Source of the DNA: an uncultured Lachnospiraceae bacterium
GTDB taxonomy: Bacteria > Bacillota > Clostridia > Lachnospirales > Lachnospiraceae
Length of the DNA stretch: 64,000 nt
NCBI GenBank assembly: GCA_910588405.1
Contig: CAJUPT010000002.1
Location: 68,102 to 132,101 of the forward strand
Direction: 5' to 3'
In this document: positions 1-8,444 of the stretch, piece after piece
How positions within the stretch are numbered: the first letter of the stretch is position 1
How the letters are laid out: each line of letters opens with the position of its first letter
Translations under genes and position numbers: made by a program
The notes under the pieces: generated by a model
Told to the model about the DNA's origin: nothing
Seen by the model: only the letters and a program-made list of their open reading frames with translations
Databases searched by the model: none

Positions 1-731
1 AAGAAAAAGGCGACGAGAAACAAAAATACCCGTCTGTCTTTTTTCATATCCCTCAGTACATGCCCCAGCCTTACAAAGCTTTCCCGCACCGGATGGGAAA
101 GCCGCTCCACACCGTGGGTCTGGCGGAAATGCCGCAGAAGGGGCAGAGTACACAGAAGCCACCAGGCCGCGTTGATCAGAAAAGCCCCTGCCATGGCCGC
201 CGTCATGGAGATCCCAAGTCCTTCGCCGCCCAGCACTAAACCCAGGCTGACAATAAACGGAATACAGCTGCCGATATACCCCCATGCATACCCCTGGGAG
301 GACACGCCGTCCATCCGATCCGGCTCCGTCACGTCCGACAGCATGGCATCATAGAAAATCAGGCTGGAAGAATACCCGATCTTCGCAACAATAAACACAA
401 CCAGAAACATCATCCACGACCGTGGAAAAGACAGGAACGCACACCCTGCAACACCCACCAGCATACTGATGGTAAAGATCGGTTTCTTATAACCCTTCGT
501 ATCAGAAATTGTTCCGAAAACCGGCCCGATCACAGCCACCAGCAAGGTGACGACGGAAGCCGCATAGCCCCAATAGGCCAGATATTCCACCTTGGACAGC
601 CCGGCCTGCTCCGCCAGCGAATTAAAATAGATGGGCAGTATGGTGGCAATCAAAAGAACGAAAGCCGAATTCCCCACATCATAAAGAATCCAGGATAATT
701 CCAATTTGGTCAATTTCTGCTTTTCCATCAT
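1..731 (-). CDS. MFS transporter, UMF1/Atg22-like (partial, C-terminus outside window)
   Basis: The reading frame runs off the left edge, so only about 243 N-terminal residues are seen. They start with MEKQKLTKLELSWILYDVGN and contain several hydrophobic helices (around residues 18-38, 52-72, 82-110 and 145-185). The YDVGNSAF motif and the SDTKGYKKP loop after the second helix are typical of the UMF1/Atg22-like branch of the major facilitator superfamily, an inner-membrane permease family of mostly unknown substrate. Two ATGs lie in tandem at 731 and 728; GGAGGTGGAG at 741-750 (minus) is the likely ribosome-binding site. It is probably the last seen gene of the DnaJ-like / phospholipase C-like operon. 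Substrate unknown. Confidence 0.8.
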   Translation of the reverse strand, partial: MMEKQKLTKLELSWILYDVGNSAFVLLIATILPIYFNSLAEQAGLSKVEYLAYWGYAASVVTLLVAVIGPVFGTISDTKGYKKPIFTISMLVGVAGCAFLSFPRSWMMFLVVFIVAKIGYSSSLIFYDAMLSDVTEPDRMDGVSSQGYAWGYIGSCIPFIVSLGLVLGGEGLGISMTAAMAGAFLINAAWWLLCTLPLLRHFRQTHGVERLSHPVRESFVRLGHVLRDMKKDRRVFLFLVAFF

Positions 732-837
732 CTCCCTGCACTCCACCTCCTGCCATCAGCCTGTTTCATGGGCTTTCTTTATCATAGTATGCACAGCTGC
801 CCTTTATACGGACAGTGCGGCTGCGCATTTAAAAATT

Positions 838-1677
838 TCATTCAAAATCTTTATCAAATCGACTGTTCAAAGGCTTATCCGTCCAAATATTTTCATAATA
901 CTCCGTAATCAGTGCCGCCGTCTCTTCCACTGCGCCGTCAGATAATTCCAGCAGCCTGCGGCTTGACCGTGCGCACCGCGGATTTGGCGTAAGCGCCATC
1001 AGATGTCCCTGTATCTCATCATAATGTCCGGTCATCCCCATCACCCTGCGCAGCAGCTTCTGCCCCATAGGCGTAGAAGCGGACAGCAGCCTTTTAATCA
1101 GCCGCATATCTGTTAAACAGGTGCGGACAATTTTTTTGTCCATGGAAACGACATCGGCAGTCATGGATGCGGCGGCAGCCGCAAAAGCAGCCCTGCCATA
1201 CAGCCTGGTTAGACAATCTACCGTATCTTCATCTACAGGAATAAATTTCCACACAGGAAACCGCAGCGGCTCTAATCCGTCCTTTTCCATCAGATATCGT
1301 TCAAACTCTGTCTCTATCGTATTATGGCTCTCCCCCGTGTCCCTGATCTGCTCATCCACATACCAGTGACAGGTGCTGTCCAGCATAAAATGGCAGACAG
1401 TTCCGATGGCACAGGCCATTTCCATCGAATCCTGCTCACTTTTCCTTAATATTTCCCGAAAACCGGAAAATAATTCGGAAGCCGGCGTCCGGTGAATCCG
1501 AAGTCCCAGCTCTGCTACGGGAGTCGACTTCCACGCTTTATAAAAAAAGAAGAAATCCGGCCCCTGCAGGCCGATTCCGAACTGACGCCTGTGCTTTTCC
1601 ACAACTGCTTTTATCGGTTCCGGCAGCCGCTTTAACACCTGCCAGCCAAAACGTTCATGTGCATATACGGAAGGCAT
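838..1677 (-). CDS. Zinc-dependent phospholipase C family protein
   Basis: A 279-residue protein resembling the bacterial zinc-dependent phospholipase C / S1-P1 nuclease-like fold (Zn_dep_PLPC). It shows an early AHERFG histidine, a GPDFFFF aspartate, a central stretch with CHFMLDSTCHWYVDE, and a later HNTIETEFE. These His/Asp residues are the expected zinc ligands. No clear signal peptide is present, so a cytoplasmic or non-classical location is possible. The family is widespread in Clostridia and usually uncharacterised; the real substrate cannot be inferred. The gene follows the DnaJ-like gene by 46 nt and precedes the MFS gene, suggesting one operon driven from 2649-2677. An AGGAGAA site precedes the ATG. 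Confidence 0.8.
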   Translation of the reverse strand: MPSVYAHERFGWQVLKRLPEPIKAVVEKHRRQFGIGLQGPDFFFFYKAWKSTPVAELGLRIHRTPASELFSGFREILRKSEQDSMEMACAIGTVCHFMLDSTCHWYVDEQIRDTGESHNTIETEFERYLMEKDGLEPLRFPVWKFIPVDEDTVDCLTRLYGRAAFAAAAASMTADVVSMDKKIVRTCLTDMRLIKRLLSASTPMGQKLLRRVMGMTGHYDEIQGHLMALTPNPRCARSSRRLLELSDGAVEETAALITEYYENIWTDKPLNSRFDKDFE

Positions 1678-1723
1678 TTCTCTTCGTTCTCCTGTTTGAT
1701 GTTCATCCCTGAATGACGCTCTT

Positions 1724-2575
1724 TTATCCTGCCTGCTTTCCGGCTTCCGCCTCCCGGATTTCTTCCGGTTCCTCTTCGTCGTACTTCATCAACTCCCGGA
1801 AATATTCCAGGGCCGCCTGCTGCCGTTTGGTCAGCCCGGTAGGAATCTTTACATGTATCCGCACATAATGGCTGCCCCGTCCGCCCATTTTGTAAGGTCG
1901 GATCAGTCCTTTATTTTTCAGACTGAAATTACTCTCCGCCTGGGTTCCCGGTTTGATGACGTAATGATATTTTCCCTCGATCGTATCCACGTCGATCTCC
2001 GTCCCCAGCACCAGATCCATATAATCCAGATAAATGTCAGTATACAGATGATATCCTCTGATCTGGAACCCTTTTTTCTCCTTCAGCAGAATAATAATTG
2101 TAACATCCGTATTCTCCAGCTTCTCCTTAATCTGATCATACGCCTCCTGCCCTTCGCAGATGATCTCATGAAGCGGGATCTTCTTATACTGATAAGCGCC
2201 CGACGGTATCTTCACCCTGCACTTTAACAATTCGTATCCCAGATCATGGGACAGCCGCATCAGATGGGTAATCTCCTTCTCCACCTCCATAAGCGTTTCC
2301 TCCAGCTCCAGATGGACGGGAATCCTGATCTCCCTGTGGAACGACCACTTGGGCCTGGGTTCCTCCCTGAAGCTGCTCTGAAAATGCCCGTAACGGCTCC
2401 ACTCCTTGCGCAAAGCTTCATAGGCTTCAGATATTTCCTGAAATTTTTTCTTTATGTTCGGATCGTCCGGATTACTGTCCGGATGGTATTTTTTCGCAAG
2501 TTTGCGGTAGGCCGCCTTGATTTCCTCCGGCTCGGCATCCTCGCTGACCCCCAGTATTCTATGATAATTTTTCAA
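1724..2575 (-). CDS. DnaJ-like J-domain protein
   Basis: A 283-residue protein. Residues 1-65 form a J domain with helix II, the diagnostic HPD tripeptide (in KKYHPDSNPDD) and a helix III/IV remainder, so it should stimulate the ATPase of an Hsp70 (DnaK). The C-terminal half (about 180-265) resembles the DnaJ client-binding C-domain (YLDYMDLVLG, followed by VKIPTGL). The G/F linker and four-repeat zinc finger of true DnaJ are absent, and it is shorter than DnaJ (about 375 residues), so it is a CbpA-like or specialised J protein, not the housekeeping DnaJ. First gene of a minus-strand operon with a good promoter upstream. Confidence 0.85.
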   Translation of the reverse strand: MKNYHRILGVSEDAEPEEIKAAYRKLAKKYHPDSNPDDPNIKKKFQEISEAYEALRKEWSRYGHFQSSFREEPRPKWSFHREIRIPVHLELEETLMEVEKEITHLMRLSHDLGYELLKCRVKIPSGAYQYKKIPLHEIICEGQEAYDQIKEKLENTDVTIIILLKEKKGFQIRGYHLYTDIYLDYMDLVLGTEIDVDTIEGKYHYVIKPGTQAESNFSLKNKGLIRPYKMGGRGSHYVRIHVKIPTGLTKRQQAALEYFRELMKYDEEEPEEIREAEAGKQAG

Positions 2576-2648
2576 AATACCACCTCCGCGTTATGAGGAT
2601 TTTATACTCAACTGTCATCATGTAATGTATTTTGTTTTTCTTCTTCCA

Positions 2649-2677
2649 AGTATAACAGGGAAAGCATTCATGGTCAA
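2649..2677 (-). promoter_or_regulatory. Sigma-A-type promoter of the DnaJ-like operon
   Basis: On the minus strand TTGACC (2672-2677) and TATACT (2649-2654) are separated by exactly 17 nt, ahead of the DnaJ-like gene that starts at 2575. It is arranged back-to-back with the promoter of the DUF3786 gene on the plus strand. Confidence 0.7.
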
Positions 2678-2699
2678 GGTGAAACATTGCGGCCCTTTC

Positions 2700-2728
2700 T
2701 TTACAAAACCCGCCGATGCGGTTATAAT
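2700..2728 (+). promoter_or_regulatory. Sigma-A-type promoter of the DUF3786 gene
   Basis: TTTACA (2700-2705), a 17-nt spacer and a perfect TATAAT (2723-2728) lie 48 nt before the ATG at 2776. Only about 20 nt separates its -35 box from the divergent promoter for the DnaJ-like operon. Confidence 0.75.
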
Positions 2729-2775
2729 GTGGATAGGAAATTCATCAAAATTTTAAGGGCGAGGTGGGAGAATTC

Positions 2776-3447
2776 ATGAGCGTTAATTATCATGCTTTTC
2801 AGTGCAGAGGTTTTTTATTTGACGAGTACGAAGCGCATAAAGAGCACTGGCTTGCGTTTTTTCAGAATTATGACCCCAGACGGGTCGTCCACATTCTGGG
2901 GCTTACGGCTGACGAAGACTATCTTTATCTGTCCTACTATCAGACGCCCTACCGGATGCGGCTTGTGGACGGCACGCTGGAAAAGAAGATCAACGGAGAA
3001 TGGAGCAGCCGCCTGTATTTCAATGAAGCCATGGTCTGCTACCATCTGCTCCACTACGTCAAGGATACGCCCATGCTCACCGGTGCCTGGACGCCGAATA
3101 CGGCGTTAGACGGCATCATCTCCCGCACGGAGCCTCAGCATGACCCGCTGTTTGCTCCTTTTGAAAAACGTTTTACCGGGAGAATCGCCCAGTTAGAGGC
3201 GCTCTGCAAAAGGCTGGGCGGCGTCAGGCAGGACAAAGGGGATCTGTGCTATGAATTTGAGGCATTTCCCCAGGTCCATCTACAGGTGCTGTTTTACGAT
3301 GCGGACGAGGATTTCCCCGCCCAGGTAAAGGTGCTGGTAGACCGGCATGTGACCGACTATATTCATTTTGAAACCACCGGCTGCCTGATTTCTGACTTAT
3401 TTGAGAAGATCGAACAGATGGATGACGCGGAAGCAAACAACGGGTAA
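2776..3447 (+). CDS. DUF3786-like domain protein
   Basis: About 223 residues, soluble, no signal peptide. The C-terminal part (LQVLFYDADEDFPAQVKVL then LFD/V-type segment) matches the pattern of DUF3786, a putative cytosolic domain found in anaerobes and of unknown function. The frame can be opened four codons earlier at a GTG (2764), but the purine-rich GAGGTGGGAG sits directly before the ATG at 2776, so that start is preferred. A hairpin terminator follows at 3476-3521. Monocistronic; no functional clue from neighbours. Confidence 0.7.
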   Translation: MSVNYHAFQCRGFLFDEYEAHKEHWLAFFQNYDPRRVVHILGLTADEDYLYLSYYQTPYRMRLVDGTLEKKINGEWSSRLYFNEAMVCYHLLHYVKDTPMLTGAWTPNTALDGIISRTEPQHDPLFAPFEKRFTGRIAQLEALCKRLGGVRQDKGDLCYEFEAFPQVHLQVLFYDADEDFPAQVKVLVDRHVTDYIHFETTGCLISDLFEKIEQMDDAEANNG

Positions 3448-3475
3448 CGGCAGGGAGCGTTTTTCATTCGTTTAC

Positions 3476-3521
3476 AAAAGCCAGATACTCCGGCGGAAAA
3501 TCGCGGGAATACCTGGCTTTT
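3476..3521. terminator. Bidirectional intrinsic terminator between convergent genes
   Basis: AAAAGCCAG (3476-3484) pairs with CTGGCTTTT (3513-3521), a 9-bp stem whose ends give A- and T-runs on either strand. It lies between the convergent DUF3786 gene and the transglutaminase gene. The loop is long (28 nt), so efficiency is uncertain. The remaining sequence to 3629 shows nothing further. Confidence 0.5.
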
Positions 3522-3629
3522 CAAATGTCTGAATTTTCATCTGCGGCGCCGTATTCAAAACGCCTCTGAAAACGTTAATCATCAAGCTTTCCTGAAAATG
3601 AATACATCAGAAACTTAATTGATGTCGTA

Positions 3630-5159
3630 CTAATGAATCGACACCGTATGGGTAACGAGAAACCGTTTCCCGTGCAATTCCTCAATTTCCAGAGAAATCT
3701 GGCAGGAGGAGGCTCCCACCGCAGTCATGGCGCCTTCCATATAAGCCTGCTTATAGGCATCCGCCTGATAATTCTGATACCATTCGTCTAACAGCGCCTC
3801 GCCCTCCAGCACATTATAAAAGGTGTAATCTCCCAGCCCGGTTCCGGTGATCTGATTATAACAGTCTCCATAATAGCTCTGCATATCTCCGAATACCCGG
3901 CTCTCATCCAGCCCAGTTTCCTCCAGCCGCTTAAAATCGCTGTCCAGATCCCGGTAAGCCTGCCCGTTGCAGGGCGGCAGATAAACGGACAGCTCCTGGC
4001 GCACATGGGTGTCGGCATAGTCGGCGTCGCTTTTATTGAAAAAAGCATAGCGGCTGCCCTCCACATCTCCCCAGGTCGGGTCCACATTGTAATATCCGTC
4101 GTCCAGCCGGACAATATTCCACGCATGATCCTCCCCGGCGTAGCCCGTACAATAGTAACAGGGAATACCCAGCTGTCTTAACAGGTACTGATAGGCTCTG
4201 GCATAGCCCGCGCATACGCTCTGGCCGTTGACCAGCGCGCTGTAGGCGCTCTGATTCATCTCCGAGCCCAGATCATAGGTAATGCCGTCGATCAGCGTAT
4301 TGTATACATATTTTTCTTTTTCATAGGCATTCGGCAGGCCCTGGGCCTGGGCAATGATCTCGTTCGCCCTGGCGTCAAAGGCCGCTTTTGCATCATTTAT
4401 ATCCTGTGCCGTGCGATTAAAGGATAAATCCACTTCCACGCATGGACCGTTCTGGAGATATTTGCAGGTATAGGAGGAATCCAGCCAGAAAAGCTCCGGA
4501 TGGTCATTGAACACGGCGGAAAATACGTTTTTCAGCTGTCCCGCATCCACTTCCGCCGCCGGCTTAAAGACAGAATTCAGCGCATTGGCATTGGCATAAA
4601 GCTGACGGTACAGCAGCTGTCCGGTGGCATCCAGCATGGAATAATAAGGATAGTACTCCGCGTCAAAGGTCAGTCCCTCTCCGGTGGGGCCGGTTCCCAG
4701 CTGACTCACCGCGTCCTGACTGACCTGGACGCTTTCTTCTTTCACCCGCTCATAGCCGTTCCGGCCCTCTACCTGGGCTGGTACCGCCGTCGCCGTTTCA
4801 GACCGTTTCGGCGGCTGGTAGCCGGTTCCGTCAGCCCCGGCTTCCTTCGACAGCAGCGCATCCGCATTTGACAGGCCGTCGTTTTGTGTTTCCCCGGCGG
4901 CAGTCACTCCACCGTCCGGTTCACCTGACCCAACGGATTGATCCGTTCCGCCTGACCCATCCGCATCCCCTTTCTGTCCTGTTCCGGAATCTGAAAGCTC
5001 TGACCGCTGCCCGTTTCCGTAACCGGCTTCCGTCTCCTCCTGCCCCCGGCGAAACAAACTGTTTGACGCTCCCACCATCTCCGGTTTGAACGCATACAGC
5101 GCCATCACGCCGCAGGAAAGCAAAAACAGGCCGAGTATCCCGTATAATATTTTTTTCAT
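3630..5159 (-). CDS. Membrane-anchored or secreted transglutaminase-like protein
   Basis: A 509-residue extracytoplasmic protein. Residues 1-24 are a signal/anchor helix (MKKILYGILGLF). Residues 30-155 are a low-complexity Gly/Ser/Asp/Glu/Gln-rich spacer, probably crossing the cell wall. A transglutaminase-like (cysteine protease fold) domain follows, with Cys316 in GQSVCAGYARAY, His345 in GEDHAWN and Asp360 in YYNVDPTWGD forming the expected Cys-His-Asp triad. The start at 5159 is chosen because AGAGAGAA precedes it and the signal peptide follows at once; an in-frame ATG at 5189 would add ten polar residues. Such proteins are often found with cell-wall functions in Clostridia, but the substrate is unknown. 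Confidence 0.85.
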   Translation of the reverse strand: MKKILYGILGLFLLSCGVMALYAFKPEMVGASNSLFRRGQEETEAGYGNGQRSELSDSGTGQKGDADGSGGTDQSVGSGEPDGGVTAAGETQNDGLSNADALLSKEAGADGTGYQPPKRSETATAVPAQVEGRNGYERVKEESVQVSQDAVSQLGTGPTGEGLTFDAEYYPYYSMLDATGQLLYRQLYANANALNSVFKPAAEVDAGQLKNVFSAVFNDHPELFWLDSSYTCKYLQNGPCVEVDLSFNRTAQDINDAKAAFDARANEIIAQAQGLPNAYEKEKYVYNTLIDGITYDLGSEMNQSAYSALVNGQSVCAGYARAYQYLLRQLGIPCYYCTGYAGEDHAWNIVRLDDGYYNVDPTWGDVEGSRYAFFNKSDADYADTHVRQELSVYLPPCNGQAYRDLDSDFKRLEETGLDESRVFGDMQSYYGDCYNQITGTGLGDYTFYNVLEGEALLDEWYQNYQADAYKQAYMEGAMTAVGASSCQISLEIEELHGKRFLVTHTVSIH

Positions 5160-5296
5160 CGTTCTCTCTTTCTGACGAAACCGCCACATCGTTTCAAAAT
5201 CGTTCCGGCCGAAGATTCATAAACAAACAGTACTTTCAAAAACTTCACAAAGTGAAATACCCGGCGGGAATAAATCTTACGTTCAGCTGACCATAT

Positions 5297-5647
5297 CTAC
5301 TTACAGTGCTGCTCATACAGCTCCTCTTTGAACCCTGTCAGCACAAAATCATCGCCCACCAGAATCGGCCGCTTTACCAGCATGCCGTCCGTTCCCAGAA
5401 GCTTTAGCTGTTCTTCCTCCGTCATGCCGGGAAGCTTATCCTTTAGCTGCATGGATTTATATAACATACCGCTGGTATTGAAAAATTTTTTCAGCTCCTG
5501 GCCGCTTTTTTCATACCACCCTTTTAATTCCTCTTTCGACGGATTTTCCGTCTTGATATCCCGCTCCTCATAGGCGATCTGATGAGCCTCCAGCCATTTT
5601 TTCGCTTTCTGGCATGTACTGCATTTTGGATAATGAACAAATAACAT
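5297..5647 (-). CDS. ArsC/Spx family protein
   Basis: A 116-residue thioredoxin-fold protein of the arsenate reductase-like/Spx superfamily. The N-terminal YPKCSTCQKAKKWL carries a CxxC redox motif (C10, C13), followed by KELKKWYEKSGQ-type helices and a late RPILVG segment that is conserved in the YffB/Spx/ArsC family. It could be a reductase or a Spx/MgsR-type RNA polymerase-binding regulator; the CSTC motif does not decide this. Stand-alone gene with an AGGAGGG site. Confidence 0.8.
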   Translation of the reverse strand: MLFVHYPKCSTCQKAKKWLEAHQIAYEERDIKTENPSKEELKGWYEKSGQELKKFFNTSGMLYKSMQLKDKLPGMTEEEQLKLLGTDGMLVKRPILVGDDFVLTGFKEELYEQHCK

Positions 5648-5811
5648 TTCGGAACCCTCCTGTTTTCTTCGAAATTTTTACTTTAACTTTTTCGTATCGT
5701 TCACTTTTTTAAGATTTTTTCAAATTTTTTGTAATATTTCTTCGATTTTTACGTTTATATATGCGTAACTGGGTGTTGTGCTAAAGCAATTTGAAGTTAC
5801 TGTCGAGAGGG

Positions 5812-5847
5812 AAAGGCGGAACCGATGGCGAAACGGTTTCCGCCTTT
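5812..5847. terminator. Hairpin downstream of rlmD
   Basis: AAAGGCGGAACCG (5812-5824) pairs with CGGTTTCCGCCTTT (5834-5847) across a 9-nt loop. It follows the rlmD stop (5862) on the minus strand, but the better T-run (TTTTTCTCTTC) is on the plus strand. Either it is a bidirectional terminator or it ends a plus-strand transcript that has no recognised gene. The A/T-rich region 5648-5811 contains no convincing ORF. Confidence 0.45.
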
Positions 5848-5861
5848 TTCTCTTCATTTTT

Positions 5862-7265
5862 TCATTCGTCGACCTCAATAATATCATGCTCCGCACTCTT
5901 TCCGCCACTAAGCGCCGCCACGCACTCCACCCCCACCGTCATCGCGAACATGTCCACCGGCTGCACCTTCTCCAACGCAAACCCTTCCCGGCACAGATAA
6001 TTCAGATCCCTGGCCAGCGTCGACGAATTGCAGGAGACATAGACCAGCCGTTTCGGATTCATCCTGACAATCGTATCCAGCAGGCTCTTGGCGCAGCCCT
6101 TCCGGGGCGGGTCGACTACGATCACATCAGCATAGGTTTTCTCCCTCTCATACCACTCCGGCAGCACCTCTTCTGCCTTTCCCACAAAAAACTCCGCATT
6201 CCCGATCTGGTTCAGCTTTGCGTTCTCCCTGGCATTCTCAATCGCCTGGGGCACAATCTCCACGCCGTATACCTTTTTCGCTTTCCTTGCCAGAAATAGA
6301 GAAATCGTGCCGATCCCGCAGTACAGGTCCCAGACCGTCTCCTGCCCCTTTAAGCCGGCAAACTCCAAAACCTTCCCATACAGCTTCTCTGTCTGCACCG
6401 GATTCACCTGAAAAAAAGACTGGGGAGAAATATGGAAGGAAATATCCCCGATCCGGTCCGTAATATAGCCAGGACCGCGCAGAATCATGGTCTTTTCTCC
6501 CAGGATCACATTCGTCCGCTCCATATTCACATTAAAACCGACGGTGGTCATCCCCTCCATCTCGAAAAGGGACCGCACCAGTCCGTCCGCCGCCGGTAAT
6601 TTTCTTCCATTGATCACCAGGCATACCATCAGCTGCCCGGTAGCGGCGGCCCGGCGGATCAGGATATGGCGCACCAGCCCTTTATGGAGGGTCTCGTCAT
6701 AAGGCCGGATTCCTTCCCGCCTCATATACTCCTTTACCAGCGCCAGAATCCGGTCATTTACCGGATGGCCGATATAACAGTGGGGCGTCTCGATCACCGA
6801 ATGGGTCCGTCCTGCGTAAAATCCCATCCGGATATTCCCCTCCTTGTCCTGCGTCACCGGAAACTGCGCCTTATTCCGGTAATGAAAGGAGTCTTCCATG
6901 CCGATAACCGGCCGCACCTGCACATCCGTGAAACCGCCGATGCGTTCCAGATGACTTTTCACCTTATTCTCTTTGAATTTAAGCTGCGCCTCATAGGACA
7001 TGGCCTGCAGCTGACAGCCGCCGCAGGGGACCGCCGCGGGACAGACCGGCACGACCCGGTCGGGGGAAGGCACCAGCAGCTTTACCAGACGAGCATAGCC
7101 GTAGCTTTTCTTCACCTTAATTATTTTGACCTCCGCCCGGTCCCCCACAATGGCATCTTTAATAAAGAGGGTATAGCCGTCTACTTTGCCAATACCCTCT
7201 CCGTTTTCACTCATATCTTCTATTACCGTCGTAACAATATCATTTTTCAAAAGATTGCTTTCCAT
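5862..7265 (-). CDS. rlmD: 23S rRNA (uracil-5-)-methyltransferase, RlmD/RumA family
   Basis: 467 residues, full length for the family. Residues 1-62 are a TRAM RNA-binding domain. C75, C81 and C84 (PVCPAAVPCGGCQLQ) plus a later cysteine (about residue 163) are the 4Fe-4S ligands. The C-terminal Rossmann methyltransferase domain has VWDLYCGIGTISLFLA for SAM binding, VVDPPRKGC, and the catalytic cysteine in YVSCNSSTLARDL. It converts uridine to 5-methyluridine in 23S rRNA using SAM; which position (1939 or 747) needs testing, so the symbol is provisional. It lies downstream of the YhaM-like gene, from which it is separated only by the repeat element at 7278-7413. Confidence 0.9.
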   Translation of the reverse strand: MESNLLKNDIVTTVIEDMSENGEGIGKVDGYTLFIKDAIVGDRAEVKIIKVKKSYGYARLVKLLVPSPDRVVPVCPAAVPCGGCQLQAMSYEAQLKFKENKVKSHLERIGGFTDVQVRPVIGMEDSFHYRNKAQFPVTQDKEGNIRMGFYAGRTHSVIETPHCYIGHPVNDRILALVKEYMRREGIRPYDETLHKGLVRHILIRRAAATGQLMVCLVINGRKLPAADGLVRSLFEMEGMTTVGFNVNMERTNVILGEKTMILRGPGYITDRIGDISFHISPQSFFQVNPVQTEKLYGKVLEFAGLKGQETVWDLYCGIGTISLFLARKAKKVYGVEIVPQAIENARENAKLNQIGNAEFFVGKAEEVLPEWYEREKTYADVIVVDPPRKGCAKSLLDTIVRMNPKRLVYVSCNSSTLARDLNYLCREGFALEKVQPVDMFAMTVGVECVAALSGGKSAEHDIIEVDE

Positions 7266-7277
7266 TTTTCAACCCTT

Positions 7278-7413
7278 TATTCCCGCGAGCAACGAGCCAA
7301 GTGACCACGGCCCAGGCCGTCCTCTCGCCCTGACGGGCTCACCTTATGTTTACATGGGCATTTGGCGACTGCCGCGAGGGTGGAATACCCCCCGTAGCTT
7401 GCTGCGGGGTATT
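7278..7413 (-). repeat. Structured intergenic repeat element, copy 1
   Basis: This 136-nt sequence fills nearly the whole gap between the stop of the YhaM-like gene (7414) and the rlmD ribosome-binding region. Its ends match a second copy at 36133-36230: the left end begins TATTCCCGCGAGCAACGAGC and the right end shares GGCGACTGCCGCGAGGGTGG followed by a GGGG/CCCC hairpin around TAGCTTGCTG. The middle differs (about 60 nt here, about 20 nt in copy 2). CCC..GCG near the left end and CGC..GGG near the right end can pair, so the whole may fold as a long branched stem. Confidence 0.8.
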
Positions 7414-8355
7414 TCACTTCGACGTCCGCTTAATATTCGACTCAAACAGCCGGTTATACCCCAGCCATTCTCCATCCGCATGATTTCCTTCCAGATACTC
7501 TTTCATCGTCTCTAGCTTGGCATCCGTATTGTCGGCAAAGTTCAGTGCCATGGCCTCGATAATCGCCGGCAGCTTGGGGGAACCGTACTCATATTCCCCA
7601 TGGTGGGCCAGGATGCAGTGTTTTAACTCCATCGCCAGCATCGGAGGGAAGTCGGGAATGTCTCGGATTTTCTCGTCCAGCATTTCCACGCCCATCACGA
7701 TATGCCCCAGCAGCTGCCCCGCATCCGTGTAATCGTTTGCCGGAAAGGCGGACAGCTCCCGCACCTTCCCGATATCATGAAACAGCGCCGCGGCGATCAG
7801 CAGATCCCGGTTCAAAATCGGATAGCGGATCGTGTAATATTCACACAGCTTCGTCACACTGAGCGTATGCTCCAGCAGCCCGCCCACGAAGCCATGATGC
7901 ACGCTTTTCGCGGCCGAATGAGACTGGAATGCCTGCGCGAAGGACTGATCCTCCACGAAAAAGGCGCGGGCCAGCGCTTTCAGATGCTCATTGCCGATTT
8001 TATTGATATAATCCAGCAGCTCCCGGTACATGCCGTCGATGGAGTACCGGGAAACCGGCAGAAAGTCCTTTGGCTCATACTCCCCCGGCCTGGCCACCCG
8101 GATACGCTTGATATTCAGCTGCAGAGCTCCTTGGTAGCAGGTCACATCAGCCTCAAGCCTGATATAGTCCATCGCCTCAAAATGATCGATTCCGCTGCTT
8201 AAATCCCACACCTTCCCGTCGATGGTCCCAGTCTTATCCTGTAAAACCAGCGAGTAATAGTTTTTCCCCGCTTTGGTTTTCGCCACCTGTTTTACTTTAC
8301 AGAGATAAATATCCGACGTGTGCTCTCCTTCTCTTAACAGTTCAATAAATTTCAC
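7414..8355 (-). CDS. yhaM: YhaM-type 3'-5' exoribonuclease (OB fold + HD domain)
   Basis: 313 residues. The N-terminal ~100 residues form an OB-fold nucleic-acid-binding domain (KNYYSLVLQDKTGTIDGKVW). The C-terminal HD domain contains the metal-binding dyad in LFHDIGKVREL, a preceding HTLSVTKLCEYY histidine, and later ILAHHGEYEYGSPKLP. This is the architecture of Bacillus YhaM/CBF1, an RNA 3'-end trimming exonuclease involved in RNA turnover and possibly DNA replication. The final codons run into the repeat element. It probably shares a transcript with rlmD. Confidence 0.85.
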   Translation of the reverse strand: MKFIELLREGEHTSDIYLCKVKQVAKTKAGKNYYSLVLQDKTGTIDGKVWDLSSGIDHFEAMDYIRLEADVTCYQGALQLNIKRIRVARPGEYEPKDFLPVSRYSIDGMYRELLDYINKIGNEHLKALARAFFVEDQSFAQAFQSHSAAKSVHHGFVGGLLEHTLSVTKLCEYYTIRYPILNRDLLIAAALFHDIGKVRELSAFPANDYTDAGQLLGHIVMGVEMLDEKIRDIPDFPPMLAMELKHCILAHHGEYEYGSPKLPAIIEAMALNFADNTDAKLETMKEYLEGNHADGEWLGYNRLFESNIKRTSK

Positions 8356-8444
8356 TGAAATTTCCTCTTTCTATGTTCTGATATTTTACGTACCGATTAT
8401 CTAATTTTTAAATTTCCCTTTTTTAATGACGGAGGGCCGCTGCC

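Noticed and set aside
1121..1369. Overlapping plus-strand ORF inside the phospholipase C-like gene
   Set aside because: A shadow frame without ribosome-binding site or recognisable protein features; the same holds for most ORFs opposite the real genes.
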